A stretch of 64,000 nucleotides of DNA. Origin: Arthrobacter crystallopoietes. Lineage in GTDB: Bacteria > Actinomycetota > Actinomycetes > Actinomycetales > Micrococcaceae. Positions 1 through 9,824 of this stretch are shown piece by piece; within the stretch, counting starts at the first letter, position 1; each line of letters opens with the position of its first letter. The notes under the pieces were generated by a model. It was given only the letters and a program-made list of their open reading frames with translations. It was not told where the DNA came from and searched no databases. The stretch is from the NCBI RefSeq assembly GCF_002849715.1, contig NZ_CP018863.1, positions 620,001 through 684,000 on the forward strand. Direction: 5' to 3'. The position numbers and the translations under genes are program-made.

Positions 1-1128
1 GTACAGGATCGCCAGCAGCGGCGAGAGCTTCGCCATGCCGCCCAGCCGGTCCATGTTGGAGGTGCCGCCGCGGCGTTCGATCAGACCCGCCACCAGGAAC
101 AGGCTGGTCTGGACGGTAATGTGGTGCGCCACGTAGTACATCGTCGATCCCAGTCCGACCACTGAGCTCATCGCCAGGCCGAAAACCATGTAGCCGATGT
201 GGCTGACCAGCGTGAACGAGAGCATGCGTTTGATGTCGATCTGGGCCAGCGCTCCGAGGATGCCGACCAGCATGGTCAGCAGCGCAACGATCATCAGGAA
301 GGTGTTGATCCGGTCCCCCGGAAAGAGCAGCGTCTCGGTCCGGATCAGGGCGTAGACACCCACCTTGGTCAGCAGGCCGGCGAACACTGCGGTAACCGGG
401 GCCGGTGCGGTGGGATACGAGTCGGGCAGCCAGAAGGACAGCGGGAACACCGCGGCCTTGATGCCGAACGCCACCACCAGCATCAGGTGCAGAATCATTT
501 GCGTGGAGTCATCCAGTTCGCCCAGCTTCACGGCCAGGTCGGCCATGTTGATGGTGCCGGTCGCCGCGTAGATCATCGCAATGGAGAGCAGGAACAGCAT
601 CGACGAAATAACGCTGACCACCACGTACGTCACGCCAGCCCGGACACGTGGCCCCGTCCCGCCCATGGTCATCAGGACATAACTGGCGGTCAGCAGAATC
701 TCGAAACCTACGTAGAGGTTGAACAGGTCCCCGGTGAGGAAAGCGTTGGACACCCCCGCCACGAGGATCAGGTAAGTGGGATGGAAAATCGAGATGGGAC
801 CGTCCTCGTCCCCATCTGCCATGCCTTGGCCGGATGCGTAGACCAGCACCGCCAGGCTCACGGCCGAGGAGATCACGAGCATCAGGGATGAAAGCTCGTC
901 CACCACCAGGGAGATGCCGAACGGAGGCACCCAGCCGCCGAGGAACACGGCCTGCACGCCCTGGGTCCAGGCCGACCACAGCATGAGCAGTTCGACGGAC
1001 AGGGTCAGGGCGAGCGTGGTGATGGCCACCGTGCGTTGCGCAACCGGCCGGCGGATCAGGATGAACGCAAAAGCAGCGCCCAGGAAGGGAAGGACAACGG
1101 CCAGCGGGGCCAGGCTAGCGGCGTTCAT
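1..1128 (-). CDS. mrpD: Mrp Na+/H+ antiporter subunit D (3' end outside window)
   Basis: Membrane subunit of the multisubunit Mrp (CPA3) cation/proton antiporter, related to the proton-pumping NuoL/M/N subunits of respiratory complex I. The first 376 residues are visible. Family members are about 500 residues, so the C-terminal third lies beyond the window. The frame is a run of hydrophobic helices with family motifs such as FEILLTASYVLM and FGIKAAVFPLSFWLPDSYP, the latter carrying the helix lysine expected in the proton path. The ATG at 1128 shares bases with the mrpC stop (ATGA overlap), so the two are probably translationally coupled. Subunits E, F and G would be expected next, outside the window. 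Family assignment is very firm; calling it D rests on its place after C. Confidence 0.95.
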   Translation of the reverse strand, partial: MNAASLAPLAVVLPFLGAAFAFILIRRPVAQRTVAITTLALTLSVELLMLWSAWTQGVQAVFLGGWVPPFGISLVVDELSSLMLVISSAVSLAVLVYASGQGMADGDEDGPISIFHPTYLILVAGVSNAFLTGDLFNLYVGFEILLTASYVLMTMGGTGPRVRAGVTYVVVSVISSMLFLLSIAMIYAATGTINMADLAVKLGELDDSTQMILHLMLVVAFGIKAAVFPLSFWLPDSYPTAPAPVTAVFAGLLTKVGVYALIRTETLLFPGDRINTFLMIVALLTMLVGILGALAQIDIKRMLSFTLVSHIGYMVFGLAMSSVVGLGSTMYYVAHHITVQTSLFLVAGLIERRGGTSNMDRLGGMAKLSPLLAILY

Positions 1129-1598
1129 TCTTGTCCCCGAACTCTGGTCTTCGGTGCTGCCGGCCGTTCATCGGCGTCTGCCGGCATGACAAACTCGGTG
1201 GTCTCTACCGGGATGGCGGTATCGTCCTCGGCGTCGAAGCTGGGCTGATTGGCCACGCGGCGGTCTTCAATATCGTCCTGCACTTCGTCCTGGCGGCCCA
1301 GTACCCAGGACCGGTAGATAATGCCGAGCATGAACGCGGTCACCGCGAAGGAAATCACGATGGAGGTCAGGATGAGCGCCTGCGGCAGCGGGTCATTGTA
1401 TTCCCCCGCAGGAATATCTGCGTCGTACAGCGGCGCCAAGCCAGCGGCGCCACCGGTAGTCAGCAACAGGATGTTGGCGCCATTGGCCAGCATCATCAGT
1501 CCGAGCATGACCCGGGTCAGGCTGCGTTCGAGGATCAGATAGACGCCCACTGCCACGAGAACGCCCATGACCACGAGCAGCGTGATGTTCACCGTCAT
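1125..1598 (-). CDS. mrpC: Mrp Na+/H+ antiporter subunit C
   Basis: NuoK-like small membrane subunit of the Mrp antiporter, 157 aa. Three hydrophobic helices are evident; the first carries GVYLILERSLTRVMLGL and the second the conserved NGANILLL segment typical of MnhC/MrpC. The polar C-terminal tail of about 50 residues is longer than in Bacillus MrpC (about 113 aa) but common in actinobacteria. The start ATG overlaps the end of mrpA (ATGA at 1595-1598) and its stop overlaps the mrpD start, so A/B-C-D form one tightly coupled operon on the minus strand. The complex exports Na+ or K+ at the cost of proton entry and supports pH and salt homeostasis. Confidence 0.95.
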   Translation of the reverse strand: MTVNITLLVVMGVLVAVGVYLILERSLTRVMLGLMMLANGANILLLTTGGAAGLAPLYDADIPAGEYNDPLPQALILTSIVISFAVTAFMLGIIYRSWVLGRQDEVQDDIEDRRVANQPSFDAEDDTAIPVETTEFVMPADADERPAAPKTRVRGQE

Positions 1599-4500
1599 CG
1601 TGCTACTCCTTCCTCGATGGAGTCCGGTGCCGGCTGCGGCACACCCTCATCCGGTTTTGGTGCCTTCTCCTGGCTGCGCTCATCTACTTCCGCGCCGAAA
1701 CTGCGCAGCACGTCGAGCACCAGGCCCACCACCACCAGGTAGACCCCGATATCGAAGAGGGTCGACGTGACGAACTTGTGGTCCCCGAAGACCGGCAGGC
1801 TGAAATGGATGATGGCGCTTTGGAAGACCTCGCCGCCAAAGAGCAGCGGTGCCATGGCGGTCAAGGAAGCGATCCCCAGTCCGGCGCCGAGCAGGAAACC
1901 CGCACTGACCGGGGTGGCCTCGGCCAGTTCTACTCGTCCGCCCGCAAGGTACCTGACCGCCAGGGCGATGCCTGCCAGCAGTCCGCCGGCGAAGCCGCCG
2001 CCGGGCAAGTTGTGCCCGGTCAGCAGGAGGTAGATCGAGAAGATGATTAAGGAGTGGAACAGCAGTCGGGTAATGACCTCGAAGATGATTGAACGCCGCT
2101 CGGGGGCGAGAGTCCGTCCGGCAACCAGCCAGGCGTCCCTGGCGACGGTTGCGAAGCGCCGGGCAGTGACCAGCGCGGCGGCATCGCGGCCGGAGTGCTC
2201 GGGCAGCTCGGTGAGGCGGTCCACCGATCCCGAGGCGACGGTTGAGGCGCGCATGCGTTTGTCTCCGCGGCTGCGGACGAAGATCAGGCTGGCCACGCCC
2301 GTGGCAGCGACCGCCAGGACGGAGATTTCGCCGTAGGTATCCCACGCGCGGATATCCACCAAGGTGACGTTGACAATGTTGGCTCCGCCGCCGCCGTCGT
2401 ACGCCAGCTGTGGGTATTCCAGCGAGACCGGCAGCTGGGTGCGCGCGGCCATGGAGGTCATGGCAATGAGCACCATGGCCAGGCCGAAGGCCGCACCGAT
2501 GGCAGCCCGCAGCCATTTGAAACTGCTGGGGGTGCGCAGCCAGAGGCGGGCGGGCAGTGAGCGCAGTGCCAGCACAATCGCGACCAGCACAATAGTCTCC
2601 ACGAGCATCTGGGTCAGCGCCAGGTCCGGCGCGCCTTGCAGCGCGAAGATCAACGCGATGCCGTAACCGGAGACGGAGACCATCAGCACGGCCATGAACC
2701 TCTTGTTGGCCCTGATCGCGAGAATGGCCGCCACGATGATGCCCAGCCCCGCGATCAGCTGCGCGGGAGAGTCGAAGGCGATCCAGCTGTCAGGCCAGGG
2801 CGCATCCATGAGGAACACGGCGCTCAGCGGAGTAGCCACCGAGACGCTGAGAATGACCACGAGGTAGAAAATCAGCGAACCGCGCTGGGTACGGCCGGTG
2901 ACCCAGACGGCCACCTCATCCAGCACGCCGATGATCCCGCGGTAGGCGCGTTCGCCGGTCAGCCCACCGGAGAGACGGTCCTGGAATGCGGTGACCCGGT
3001 TCCGGAACAGGAACAGCAGTGTGCCCACGGCCAGCGTCAGCACCGTCAGTCCGAGCGCCGGGGTCACGCCATGCCACAGAGCCAGGTGCCCGTCCGGCTC
3101 GCCGTCCGAGGGGAACAGTGAAACATAGGGGGCGATAATCGAGTCGAGCGGGGCAGGCCAGAAACCGAATACCACGGTGGCGACAGTCAGCAGCATCGGG
3201 GATGCGATAAAAGCTCCGGGAATGCGCTTGAACGCCGTCTTCTTCACGTTGGGCTTGTAGGCAAACCCGCCCCAGACAAACCGAGCGCTGTAGGCAAAGG
3301 TCAGCATGGAACCGACGACGACGCCGGCCAGCAGGACCGGTCCGGTCCAGCCGCCTTCGGAGGCATAGTGGACGAAGGTTTCGTAAACCGACTCCTTGGC
3401 GACGAAGCCCAGCAGCGGCGGTACCCCCGCCATCGATGCGGCACCGATCAGCGAGACGGCAAAAAGGACCGGCGCCGTACGGTAGATTCCCGAAAGCTGG
3501 CGGATGTCGCGGGTGCCGGACTGATGGTCGATGATGCCGACGACCAGGAAGAGTGTCGCCTTGAAGAAGCCGTGGGCCAGCAGCAGTCCCAGGCCTGCCA
3601 GGGCGCCGTCACGGCTGCCCAGCCCCACCACCATGGTGAGGAAGCCCAGCTGGCTGACGGTGCCGTAGGCCAGGATGAGCTTGAGGTCGAACTGTTTGAG
3701 TGCCAGCCACCCGCCGACCAGCATGGTTGCCAGGCCCAGGACCATCACGGTCCCCTCCCAGTACCGGGTATCCGAGAAGCCCGGCGCGAACCGTGCCACC
3801 AGGTAAATGCCGGCCTTGACCATGGCTGCGGCATGGAGATAGGCGCTGACCGGAGTGGGGGCGGCCATGGCGGCGGGCAACCAGAAGTGGAACGGGACCA
3901 GCGCCGACTTGCTGATGGCGCCGACCAGGATCAGCAGGATGGCGACGTCGATCAACATGCCGTGCTGGATCAGATCCGGAGCTGCGGCCATGATTTCCGA
4001 AATTCGGTAGGTACCCGCCGTCTGCCCGACCATGATCAGGCCGACGAGCATTGTCAGGCCGCCGAATGTCGTCACAATCAGAGCCTGCAGAGCGGAACGC
4101 CGCGCCGCCAGCCGGTGCCGTGCATACCCGATCAGCAGGTAGGACAGGACGGTGGTCAGTTCCCAGAAGACATAAAGCATGAGCAGGTCATCGGTGATGA
4201 CCAAGCCGAACATGGCCCCGGCGAAGGCAAGTAGCTGTGCACCGAACGGCCCGATATTGGGATCGTCGGCCTTAAAGTAGCGTGCGCAATAAAAGAGGAC
4301 CAGCGCGCCGACACCGAGAATGAGGATGGCCAGCACCGCGGACAAAGTGTCCATCCGGAAGGCTAGCTCGAGCCTCAGCTCCGGAATCCACGGGATGATT
4401 ACCGACGGCGGCGCATTGGGCCCGCCGGAGAGTGCAGTCTGGTCCGAGCCCGTGTACCGGTCGAAAGTAGCCAGCAGCCAGATGAAGCAGCCGGCCGGCA

Positions 4501-4699
4501 CGGCGGCCAGAATGTAGAAGGTTGAACGACCGAGTTTCCTGAAGATCCAGGGCGCGATGAAGGCCACCACGAAGAGCAGGGTGAGCACAACAAGCACTAT
4601 ATTCTCCGGGGCTTCCTTCTGGGATCGGCGGTAGAAAGGCGCAAAAGCCTGCCTCCATTCTACCCATGGCATACGTCCGGCCCCGACACCGCCCGTCAC
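1595..4699 (-). CDS. mrpA: Mrp Na+/H+ antiporter subunit A with fused MrpB domain
   Basis: Largest subunit of the Mrp antiporter, 1034 aa, about 230 longer than Bacillus MrpA because the MrpB subunit is fused at the C-terminus. Order seen: NuoL-like antiporter core (roughly residues 35-540, with SALVPFHFWLPAAMAAPTPV), an MbhD/DUF4040-like segment (LALTQMLVETIVLVAIVLAL), an MbhE-like segment (GEISVLAVAATGVASLIF), and the MrpB domain containing LPGGGFAGGLLAGIALAVRY. The A/B fusion is typical of actinobacteria. The GTG start at 4699 is preferred because GGGAGGG lies about 6 bases upstream; the in-frame ATG at 4672 has no comparable ribosome site. It is the first gene of the visible operon, transcribed away from the divergent MFS gene. 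Confidence 0.95.
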   Translation of the reverse strand: MTGGVGAGRMPWVEWRQAFAPFYRRSQKEAPENIVLVVLTLLFVVAFIAPWIFRKLGRSTFYILAAVPAGCFIWLLATFDRYTGSDQTALSGGPNAPPSVIIPWIPELRLELAFRMDTLSAVLAILILGVGALVLFYCARYFKADDPNIGPFGAQLLAFAGAMFGLVITDDLLMLYVFWELTTVLSYLLIGYARHRLAARRSALQALIVTTFGGLTMLVGLIMVGQTAGTYRISEIMAAAPDLIQHGMLIDVAILLILVGAISKSALVPFHFWLPAAMAAPTPVSAYLHAAAMVKAGIYLVARFAPGFSDTRYWEGTVMVLGLATMLVGGWLALKQFDLKLILAYGTVSQLGFLTMVVGLGSRDGALAGLGLLLAHGFFKATLFLVVGIIDHQSGTRDIRQLSGIYRTAPVLFAVSLIGAASMAGVPPLLGFVAKESVYETFVHYASEGGWTGPVLLAGVVVGSMLTFAYSARFVWGGFAYKPNVKKTAFKRIPGAFIASPMLLTVATVVFGFWPAPLDSIIAPYVSLFPSDGEPDGHLALWHGVTPALGLTVLTLAVGTLLFLFRNRVTAFQDRLSGGLTGERAYRGIIGVLDEVAVWVTGRTQRGSLIFYLVVILSVSVATPLSAVFLMDAPWPDSWIAFDSPAQLIAGLGIIVAAILAIRANKRFMAVLMVSVSGYGIALIFALQGAPDLALTQMLVETIVLVAIVLALRSLPARLWLRTPSSFKWLRAAIGAAFGLAMVLIAMTSMAARTQLPVSLEYPQLAYDGGGGANIVNVTLVDIRAWDTYGEISVLAVAATGVASLIFVRSRGDKRMRASTVASGSVDRLTELPEHSGRDAAALVTARRFATVARDAWLVAGRTLAPERRSIIFEVITRLLFHSLIIFSIYLLLTGHNLPGGGFAGGLLAGIALAVRYLAGGRVELAEATPVSAGFLLGAGLGIASLTAMAPLLFGGEVFQSAIIHFSLPVFGDHKFVTSTLFDIGVYLVVVGLVLDVLRSFGAEVDERSQEKAPKPDEGVPQPAPDSIEEGVAR

Positions 4700-4803
4700 A
4701 ATCGCCCTCCCGAACGCCCCTCCATTCGTTGCTTTAGCGCGGATTCATCCACTGGTCAGCGGCTTAAGCTGTTCACGAAGGGCGAAGAAGCTAGCATTCG
4801 GTT

Positions 4804-6183
4804 ATGAGCCACTGGTCAGGAAAGCCGGCACCCTCCGCGAACGCCGGCGCTCCCATGCAAGAGAGAATCAATAAGAAGCACGTTCTCGCGTGGGCGTCTT
4901 GGGATTGGGGCTCGGCCGCCATCAACGCGATTATGACGACCTTCGTCTTCACCGTTTATCTGGTGAGCGACCCCTTTGGCGGCGAAGACTATGCCTCGCA
5001 GATCCTCGGTTACGGTTTGGCCGTGTCCGGAGTCGCCATCGCGCTGCTGGCCCCGATCACCGGCCAGCGCTCGGACTCCGGCGGACGGCGGAGGTACTGG
5101 CTGGGCGTCAACACCATGGCCGTCGTCGCACTGACGGCGCTGTGCTTCTTTGTCTATCCCTCCCCCGGATTCCTCTTCGTCGGCGTCGCGCTGATCGCGC
5201 TGGCCAACATTTTCTTCGAGTTCGCCAACGTCAACTACTACGCGATGCTCGGCCAGATCTCCACGCCGTCCACCGTCGGCAAGGTCAGCGGCTTCGGCTG
5301 GGCCATGGGTTATGTCGGCGGCATCGTGGCCCTGGCGCTGGTGCTGATGGGCTTCGTCCTCCCCGAGACCGGCTGGTTCGGAGCCACCGCCGAAAACGGG
5401 CTGAACATCCGGTTGGTCGCGGTGTTCTCGGCCGTCTGGTTCCTGATCTTTGCCCTGCCGGTACTTTTCACCGTGCCGGAAATTCCCCGTCAGCCGAAGG
5501 CCGCCCGGCTGGGCTTCTTCGCCTCCTACGGACTGTTGTTCCGCCGGATCAAGGCCATCTACCGGACCAGTCCGCACACCATCTTCTTCCTGCTGGCCAG
5601 CGCGATCTTCCGGGACGGGCTGGCAGCGGTCTTCACCTTCGGCGGTGTGATTGCCGCCGGCACCTTTGGCTTCACCCTGACCGAAGTCATCTTCTTCGCC
5701 ATCGCCGGGAACGTCGTCGCCGCCCTTGGTGCAGTGGTCGGCGGGATCCTCGATGACCGGATCGGGCCAAAGAAGATTATCGTCGGCTCCCTGATCGGAC
5801 TGATCGTCGCCGGCGCCGCTGTCCTGGTGCTCGGAGCCAACACGTACAGCATCTTCGGCGCAACCCTGACCGGAGACACCACGTTCTGGATCTTCGGGCT
5901 GATGCTGTGCCTCTTCGCAGGCCCCGCCCAGTCGTCCAGCCGCGCTTATCTGGCACGGCTGGCGCCCACCGGCGAAGAGGGCGAGTTCTTCGGTCTCTAC
6001 GCCACCACCGGCCGGGCCGTCAGCTTCCTGGCACCGACACTCTTTGGCTTGAGCATTACCATCTTCGGCACGCAGCGCTTCGGCATCCTGGGCATCCTCA
6101 TTGTGCTGCTGGCCGGGCTGCTGGCACTGCTGCCGGTCAAGGAGCCGCGCGAGGTCCCGACGGCGCAAACGCCGTCGGCCTGA
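4804..6183 (+). CDS. MFS transporter, UMF1/Atg22-like family
   Basis: Integral membrane protein of 459 aa with about 12 predicted helices. The N-terminal WASWDWGSAAINAIMTTFVF segment is characteristic of the UMF1 (vacuole effluxer Atg22-like) branch of the major facilitator superfamily; the loop QRSDSGGRRRYWLG corresponds to the MFS loop 2-3 signature. The substrate is unknown for bacterial members; amino acid or metabolite efflux is the usual guess. It is transcribed divergently from mrpA (104 bases between starts) and converges with dcd, whose stop abuts this gene's stop. The ATG at 4804 was taken as the start; an in-frame ATG at 4855 (MQERINKK) is an alternative that would remove a polar 17-residue leader. 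Confidence 0.85.
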   Translation: MSHWSGKPAPSANAGAPMQERINKKHVLAWASWDWGSAAINAIMTTFVFTVYLVSDPFGGEDYASQILGYGLAVSGVAIALLAPITGQRSDSGGRRRYWLGVNTMAVVALTALCFFVYPSPGFLFVGVALIALANIFFEFANVNYYAMLGQISTPSTVGKVSGFGWAMGYVGGIVALALVLMGFVLPETGWFGATAENGLNIRLVAVFSAVWFLIFALPVLFTVPEIPRQPKAARLGFFASYGLLFRRIKAIYRTSPHTIFFLLASAIFRDGLAAVFTFGGVIAAGTFGFTLTEVIFFAIAGNVVAALGAVVGGILDDRIGPKKIIVGSLIGLIVAGAAVLVLGANTYSIFGATLTGDTTFWIFGLMLCLFAGPAQSSSRAYLARLAPTGEEGEFFGLYATTGRAVSFLAPTLFGLSITIFGTQRFGILGILIVLLAGLLALLPVKEPREVPTAQTPSA

Positions 6184-6768
6184 TCAGCGCTCGATCGTGG
6201 TGCGGTGGAAGTTAAGGTAGCTGCGCGACGCCGTCGGACCCCGCTGGCCCTGGTACCGGTTGCCGTACTGACCCGACCCATAGGCGTGTTCAGCCGGTGA
6301 AGTCAGGCGGAAGAAGCACAGCTGGCCGATCTTCGAGCCCGGCCAGAGCTTGATCGGCAACGTGGCCATGTTGGACAGTTCCAGCGTCACGTGGCCGGAG
6401 AATCCCGGATCAATGAAGCCCGCGGTGGAGTGCGTGAGCAGACCCAGCCGGCCCAGCGACGATTTGCCTTCCAGCCGGGCGGCGATGTCCTCCGGCAGGG
6501 TCACCATTTCATAGGTGGAGCCCAGCACGAATTCGCCGGGGTGCAGGATGAACGGCTCATCGGGGTCCACTTCAACAAGGCGCGTCAGGTCCGGCTGCTC
6601 CAACTGCGGGTCGATGTGCGCATATTTGTGGTTGTCGAACAGCCGGAAGAACCGGTCAATCCGCACGTCCACGCTGGAGGGCTGGATCATTTCGGGCAGA
6701 AACGGGTCCAGGACAATACGCTCGGCATCGAGTTCGGCTCGGATATCGCGGTCTGAAATCAGCACCAT
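6184..6768 (-). CDS. dcd: dCTP deaminase
   Basis: Trimeric enzyme of the dUTPase fold, 194 aa, full length for the family. It deaminates dCTP to dUTP; many actinobacterial homologues also hydrolyse dUTP to dUMP (bifunctional Dcd/Dut). Diagnostic segments are ISDRDIRAE at the N-terminus, the QPSSVDVRI substrate motif, the [11 protein letters not shown] nucleotide-binding motif, and [16 protein letters not shown] with the catalytic Glu in the HVTLEL strand. The C-terminal [14 protein letters not shown] matches the lid that closes over the phosphates. ATG GTG CTG begins the frame, so GTG at 6765 is an equally good start. No clear Shine-Dalgarno is seen. The gene stands alone between the MFS gene and the M15 peptidase gene. 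Confidence 0.96.
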   Translation of the reverse strand: MVLISDRDIRAELDAERIVLDPFLPEMIQPSSVDVRIDRFFRLFDNHKYAHIDPQLEQPDLTRLVEVDPDEPFILHPGEFVLGSTYEMVTLPEDIAARLEGKSSLGRLGLLTHSTAGFIDPGFSGHVTLELSNMATLPIKLWPGSKIGQLCFFRLTSPAEHAYGSGQYGNRYQGQRGPTASRSYLNFHRTTIER

Positions 6769-6908
6769 CTAAAAATAACGCATGGCTAGCAGGAGCCTTC
6801 AATTCCCGACGGCGGCTCTACCCGGCCGCCGCTCTGTTGCCCGCGGCGCCGCAGTGGAAACATAGAGGGTACGGCCGCGCTGGGCGCCAGTTCATTGACA
6901 GGGGGATC

Positions 6909-8315
6909 ATGGAAACCGGAAGCACTTCGCAACGCCCACGGCTCGCGCTGCTGGCAGTCATGGTCACCGCTGTGGCGCTGCTTTTCACGCTCGTGACCGC
7001 TGTTCCGGCCTCAGCCGCCGAACCTGTCCGGGACCCGGCCAACATCAAGGTTCTGGTCAACAAGGCCCACCCGTTGAGCCCGCTCAACTACACCCCGAAG
7101 CTGGCGCGGTGGAAGAGCACGGGCTACAGGATGCGGCCGGATGTCAGCACCAAACTCTCAAGCCTTTTTGCCGGTGCCGACAGCGCAGGCCATGCGATCG
7201 CCGTCGTTAGTGCCTACCGTTCCTATGCGGAACAGCGTGACCTCTACAACTACTACGTGAGAATCTACGGCAAGACCTACGCGGACCGGATTTCCGCCCG
7301 CCCAGGCTATAGCGAACACCAGACCGGACTGGCAGTGGACATCGGCCTGGCCAGCGGATCCTGCGGACTGGAAGCGTGTTTCGGCGATACCGCCGCGGGC
7401 AAGTGGGTGGCCGCCAACGCGTACAAATACGGATTCATCATCCGCTACCCGAGGGGCCACGAAGCCACCACCGGCTACACCTACGAGCCTTGGCATCTGC
7501 GCTATGTCGGCGTCGCTTTGGCGACCGACATGCGGACCAAGAAGATCCCGACCATGGAGCACTACTACGTGCTGGGCAAGCCGAGTATCCGCAGTTACTC
7601 GGATGTGATGGCGGCCGATTCCGCCGGTGACCTCTGGCGCTATCCGGGCAGCGGCGGCAGGATGCACCCCCGGGTGAAAATCGACTACGCTTACGGCGGC
7701 GTCAAGACCGGCACGTCGGTTGACTGGAACCAGGACGGGACCATCGACCTGCTGCTCCAGATGAAGGACGGCCGGCTGCTGGTGAACTTCGGCCGGCCAG
7801 GCGGCGGCTTCCAGGCGCCCCGCGAAGTCGGCCGCGGCTTCGCCAGGTACGATCTCACCGTTGGACGCTGGGCTGCCGCAGACACCTACCCGGGCATTGT
7901 GGCCAAGCGATGGTCGGACGGCGCGTTGCTCTACTACCGCAACGGCTCCGCGGCCTACCTGTCCGCCGGCCGGACAATCAGCAGCGGCTGGGGACGTTAC
8001 CGGCCCACAATGCTGGACTGGAACCAGGACGGCAAACAGGACTTGATCGCCATCCGGAATACCGGCGAGCTCTACTTCTACCCGGGAAACGGCTCCGGCG
8101 GCGTCAGCACCTCAAAACGCCAACTGATCGGCAAGAGCGGCTGGCATAAGGTCTCGACCGTGACCCCGCTCTACGGCTACACCGTGTCGGGATCCGCCGG
8201 CTTCATCGGGAAGTTCACCGACGGAACGTTGAAGTACTACCCCTACAGCAGGGGCCGTTTCGGCGCACGTACCCAGGAAGGGACAGGCTTCACCTCCTAC
8301 AACGTCTTCCGGTAG
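6909..8315 (+). CDS. Secreted M15B D-Ala-D-Ala carboxypeptidase with VCBS/FG-GAP repeats
   Basis: Predicted exported peptidoglycan peptidase of 468 aa. Residues 1-36 form a Sec signal peptide (charged start, hydrophobic core, cleavage near VPASAA). Residues about 45-205 are a VanY/M15B zinc carboxypeptidase: SAYRSYAEQ, SEHQTGLAVD (His137 and Asp144 as zinc ligands) and EPWHLRY (Glu193 catalytic, His196 zinc). Residues about 205-468 contain degenerate VCBS/FG-GAP beta-propeller blades, e.g. DWNQDGTIDLLL and DWNQDGKQDLIA, which resemble Ca2+-binding loops. ATG 6909 was chosen over an upstream in-frame codon because AGGGGG precedes it and the signal peptide then starts correctly. A 14-bp inverted repeat follows the stop. 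The propeller probably anchors the enzyme to wall polymers; that part is inference. Confidence 0.93.
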   Translation: METGSTSQRPRLALLAVMVTAVALLFTLVTAVPASAAEPVRDPANIKVLVNKAHPLSPLNYTPKLARWKSTGYRMRPDVSTKLSSLFAGADSAGHAIAVVSAYRSYAEQRDLYNYYVRIYGKTYADRISARPGYSEHQTGLAVDIGLASGSCGLEACFGDTAAGKWVAANAYKYGFIIRYPRGHEATTGYTYEPWHLRYVGVALATDMRTKKIPTMEHYYVLGKPSIRSYSDVMAADSAGDLWRYPGSGGRMHPRVKIDYAYGGVKTGTSVDWNQDGTIDLLLQMKDGRLLVNFGRPGGGFQAPREVGRGFARYDLTVGRWAAADTYPGIVAKRWSDGALLYYRNGSAAYLSAGRTISSGWGRYRPTMLDWNQDGKQDLIAIRNTGELYFYPGNGSGGVSTSKRQLIGKSGWHKVSTVTPLYGYTVSGSAGFIGKFTDGTLKYYPYSRGRFGARTQEGTGFTSYNVFR

Positions 8316-8327
8316 AGCTCCCCAGAC

Positions 8328-8365
8328 GCTGCCGGCGGTCGAGACGAACGGCGACCGCCGGCAGC
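8328..8365. terminator. Hairpin between convergent genes
   Basis: Perfect 14-bp inverted repeat (8328-8341 with 8352-8365, 10-base loop) between the stop of the M15 peptidase and the stop of kynA. No strong T-run follows on either strand, as is common for high-GC actinobacterial terminators; it could serve both directions. Confidence 0.7.
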
Positions 8366-8392
8366 CCTTCCCCCGGCCGCGCGGGGCCTGGG

Positions 8393-9250
8393 CTACGGCT
8401 GGCCGATCTCGGTGCGGACGGCGTAGAGCTCCGGGAAGAACGTCAGTTCCAGGGCCTTTTGCAGAAATCCGACGCCGGATGAACCGCCGGTGCCGCGTTT
8501 CATGCCGATCGTGCGTTCCACTGTCTTCAAATGGCGGAAACGCCAGAGCTGGAAGTTGTCCTCAAGGTCCACCAGTTCTTCACAGGCCTCGTAAACGTCC
8601 CAGTTCTCGTGGGCGTTCTCGTACACATATTTAAAGGTCTGCACCAGTTCAGGATTGAACACGTGGGCTTCGCTGACGTCCCGTTCCAGCAGTTCCCCCG
8701 GTACCGCGTAGCCCCGGCGGGACAGGAACGCCAGGAACTCGTCGTAGATGCTGGTCTTCCCCAGAAGGTCCCCAAGCAGGGCCTGGGCGCTCGGATCAGC
8801 CGCGAACACGTCGAGCATGCTGCGGTTCTTGTTGCCCAGCAGGAACTCAACCGCCCGGTACTGGTAGGACTGGAAGCCCGAGGACGAGCCCAGCTGGCCG
8901 CGGAATTCCGCGTACTCGGATGGCGTGAGGGTGGCGAGCACGGACCATTGTTCCGTCAGCGAGCGCTGGATGTGTTTGATCCGGGCAATGCCCTTCATCG
9001 CAAACCGCAGGTCATCGGCCTGCAGTTTTTCCCGCACCGTGCGCAGCTCGTGCAGGACCAGCTTGAGCCACAGCTCCGACGTCTGGTGCTGGATGATGAA
9101 GAGCAGCTCGTCGTGGTGTTCGGGCCGGCTTACCGGCCGCTGGGCGGAGAGCAGATCGTCCAGCCGAAGGTAAGAGCCGTAGCTCATCTTGTCGGAGAAA
9201 TCGGTCTCGATTCCGGTTTCAAATTTCCGGGTGTTCTTGTCCACCGTCAT
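8393..9250 (-). CDS. kynA: Tryptophan 2,3-dioxygenase
   Basis: Cytosolic haem enzyme of 285 aa that opens the indole ring of L-tryptophan to N-formylkynurenine, the first step of the kynurenine pathway. Family signatures are [19 protein letters not shown] near the N-terminus, [20 protein letters not shown] with the active-site His, and [20 protein letters not shown] with the haem-proximal His and the GTGGS substrate loop. Length equals that of typical bacterial KynA. CGGAG lies a few bases before the ATG. No kynureninase or formamidase gene is nearby, so the rest of the pathway, if present, is elsewhere. Confidence 0.97.
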   Translation of the reverse strand: MTVDKNTRKFETGIETDFSDKMSYGSYLRLDDLLSAQRPVSRPEHHDELLFIIQHQTSELWLKLVLHELRTVREKLQADDLRFAMKGIARIKHIQRSLTEQWSVLATLTPSEYAEFRGQLGSSSGFQSYQYRAVEFLLGNKNRSMLDVFAADPSAQALLGDLLGKTSIYDEFLAFLSRRGYAVPGELLERDVSEAHVFNPELVQTFKYVYENAHENWDVYEACEELVDLEDNFQLWRFRHLKTVERTIGMKRGTGGSSGVGFLQKALELTFFPELYAVRTEIGQP

Positions 9251-9335
9251 GGCACTCCGTTGTGTTGGTTTTGATTACCTACCAGCCTACGGCCAGCACC
9301 CTCAGGGCAGGGGCTGAGAGGTCTACAGTTGTGCC

Positions 9336-9818
9336 ATGGACGTGGAAGAAACACCGTTGCCGGGAATCGGCCTTCGCCGGGAGATCGTGCTGGACAACGG
9401 CAGGCGTGTGGGCATAGTCATCCATCGCGATGGCCAGACCGAGCTGATCATCTCGCGCCTGGACGATCCCGACGCCTGCCTCGCCTCGGTTCCCATGAGC
9501 GTGGAGGAGGCTGCTACCTTGGGCGGACTGCTCGGCGGTCCAAAGCTGGTGGCCCAGTTATCCGAAGAACACAGCGAACTGCCGGGGGTGAGCACGCGGC
9601 AGTTCCCGGTGACCGAAGGTTCGCCTTTCTCCGGGCATGCCCTGGGCGAGGCCAGGATCCGCACCCGCAGTGGCGCGTCCGTGGTCGCCATTGTCCGGGA
9701 AGGCCAGGTGATGCCTTCCCCCGCACCGAGCGACACCATGAAGCCCGGAGATCTGCTCATCGTGGTGGGTACCCCTGACGGACTCGATGCTGCCGCCAAG
9801 ATCCTGCACGGGGGATAG
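9336..9818 (+). CDS. KhtT-like regulatory subunit of K+/H+ antiporter (TrkA_C domain)
   Basis: Soluble 160-aa protein. The N-terminal half (about residues 10-70) is a small alpha/beta region as in YhaT/KhtT proteins; residues about 75-158 form a TrkA_C (RCK_C) domain, including IRTRSGASVVAIVREG and MKPGDLLIVVGTPDGLD, which in relatives binds cyclic di-AMP or nucleotides and gates the partner antiporter. The partner, a CPA2 antiporter, starts 6 bases downstream, so the two are an operon equivalent to Bacillus khtT-khtU. The Shine-Dalgarno is weak. The organism's actual ligand cannot be read from sequence. Confidence 0.85.
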   Translation: MDVEETPLPGIGLRREIVLDNGRRVGIVIHRDGQTELIISRLDDPDACLASVPMSVEEAATLGGLLGGPKLVAQLSEEHSELPGVSTRQFPVTEGSPFSGHALGEARIRTRSGASVVAIVREGQVMPSPAPSDTMKPGDLLIVVGTPDGLDAAAKILHGG

Positions 9819-9824
9819 CCGGGC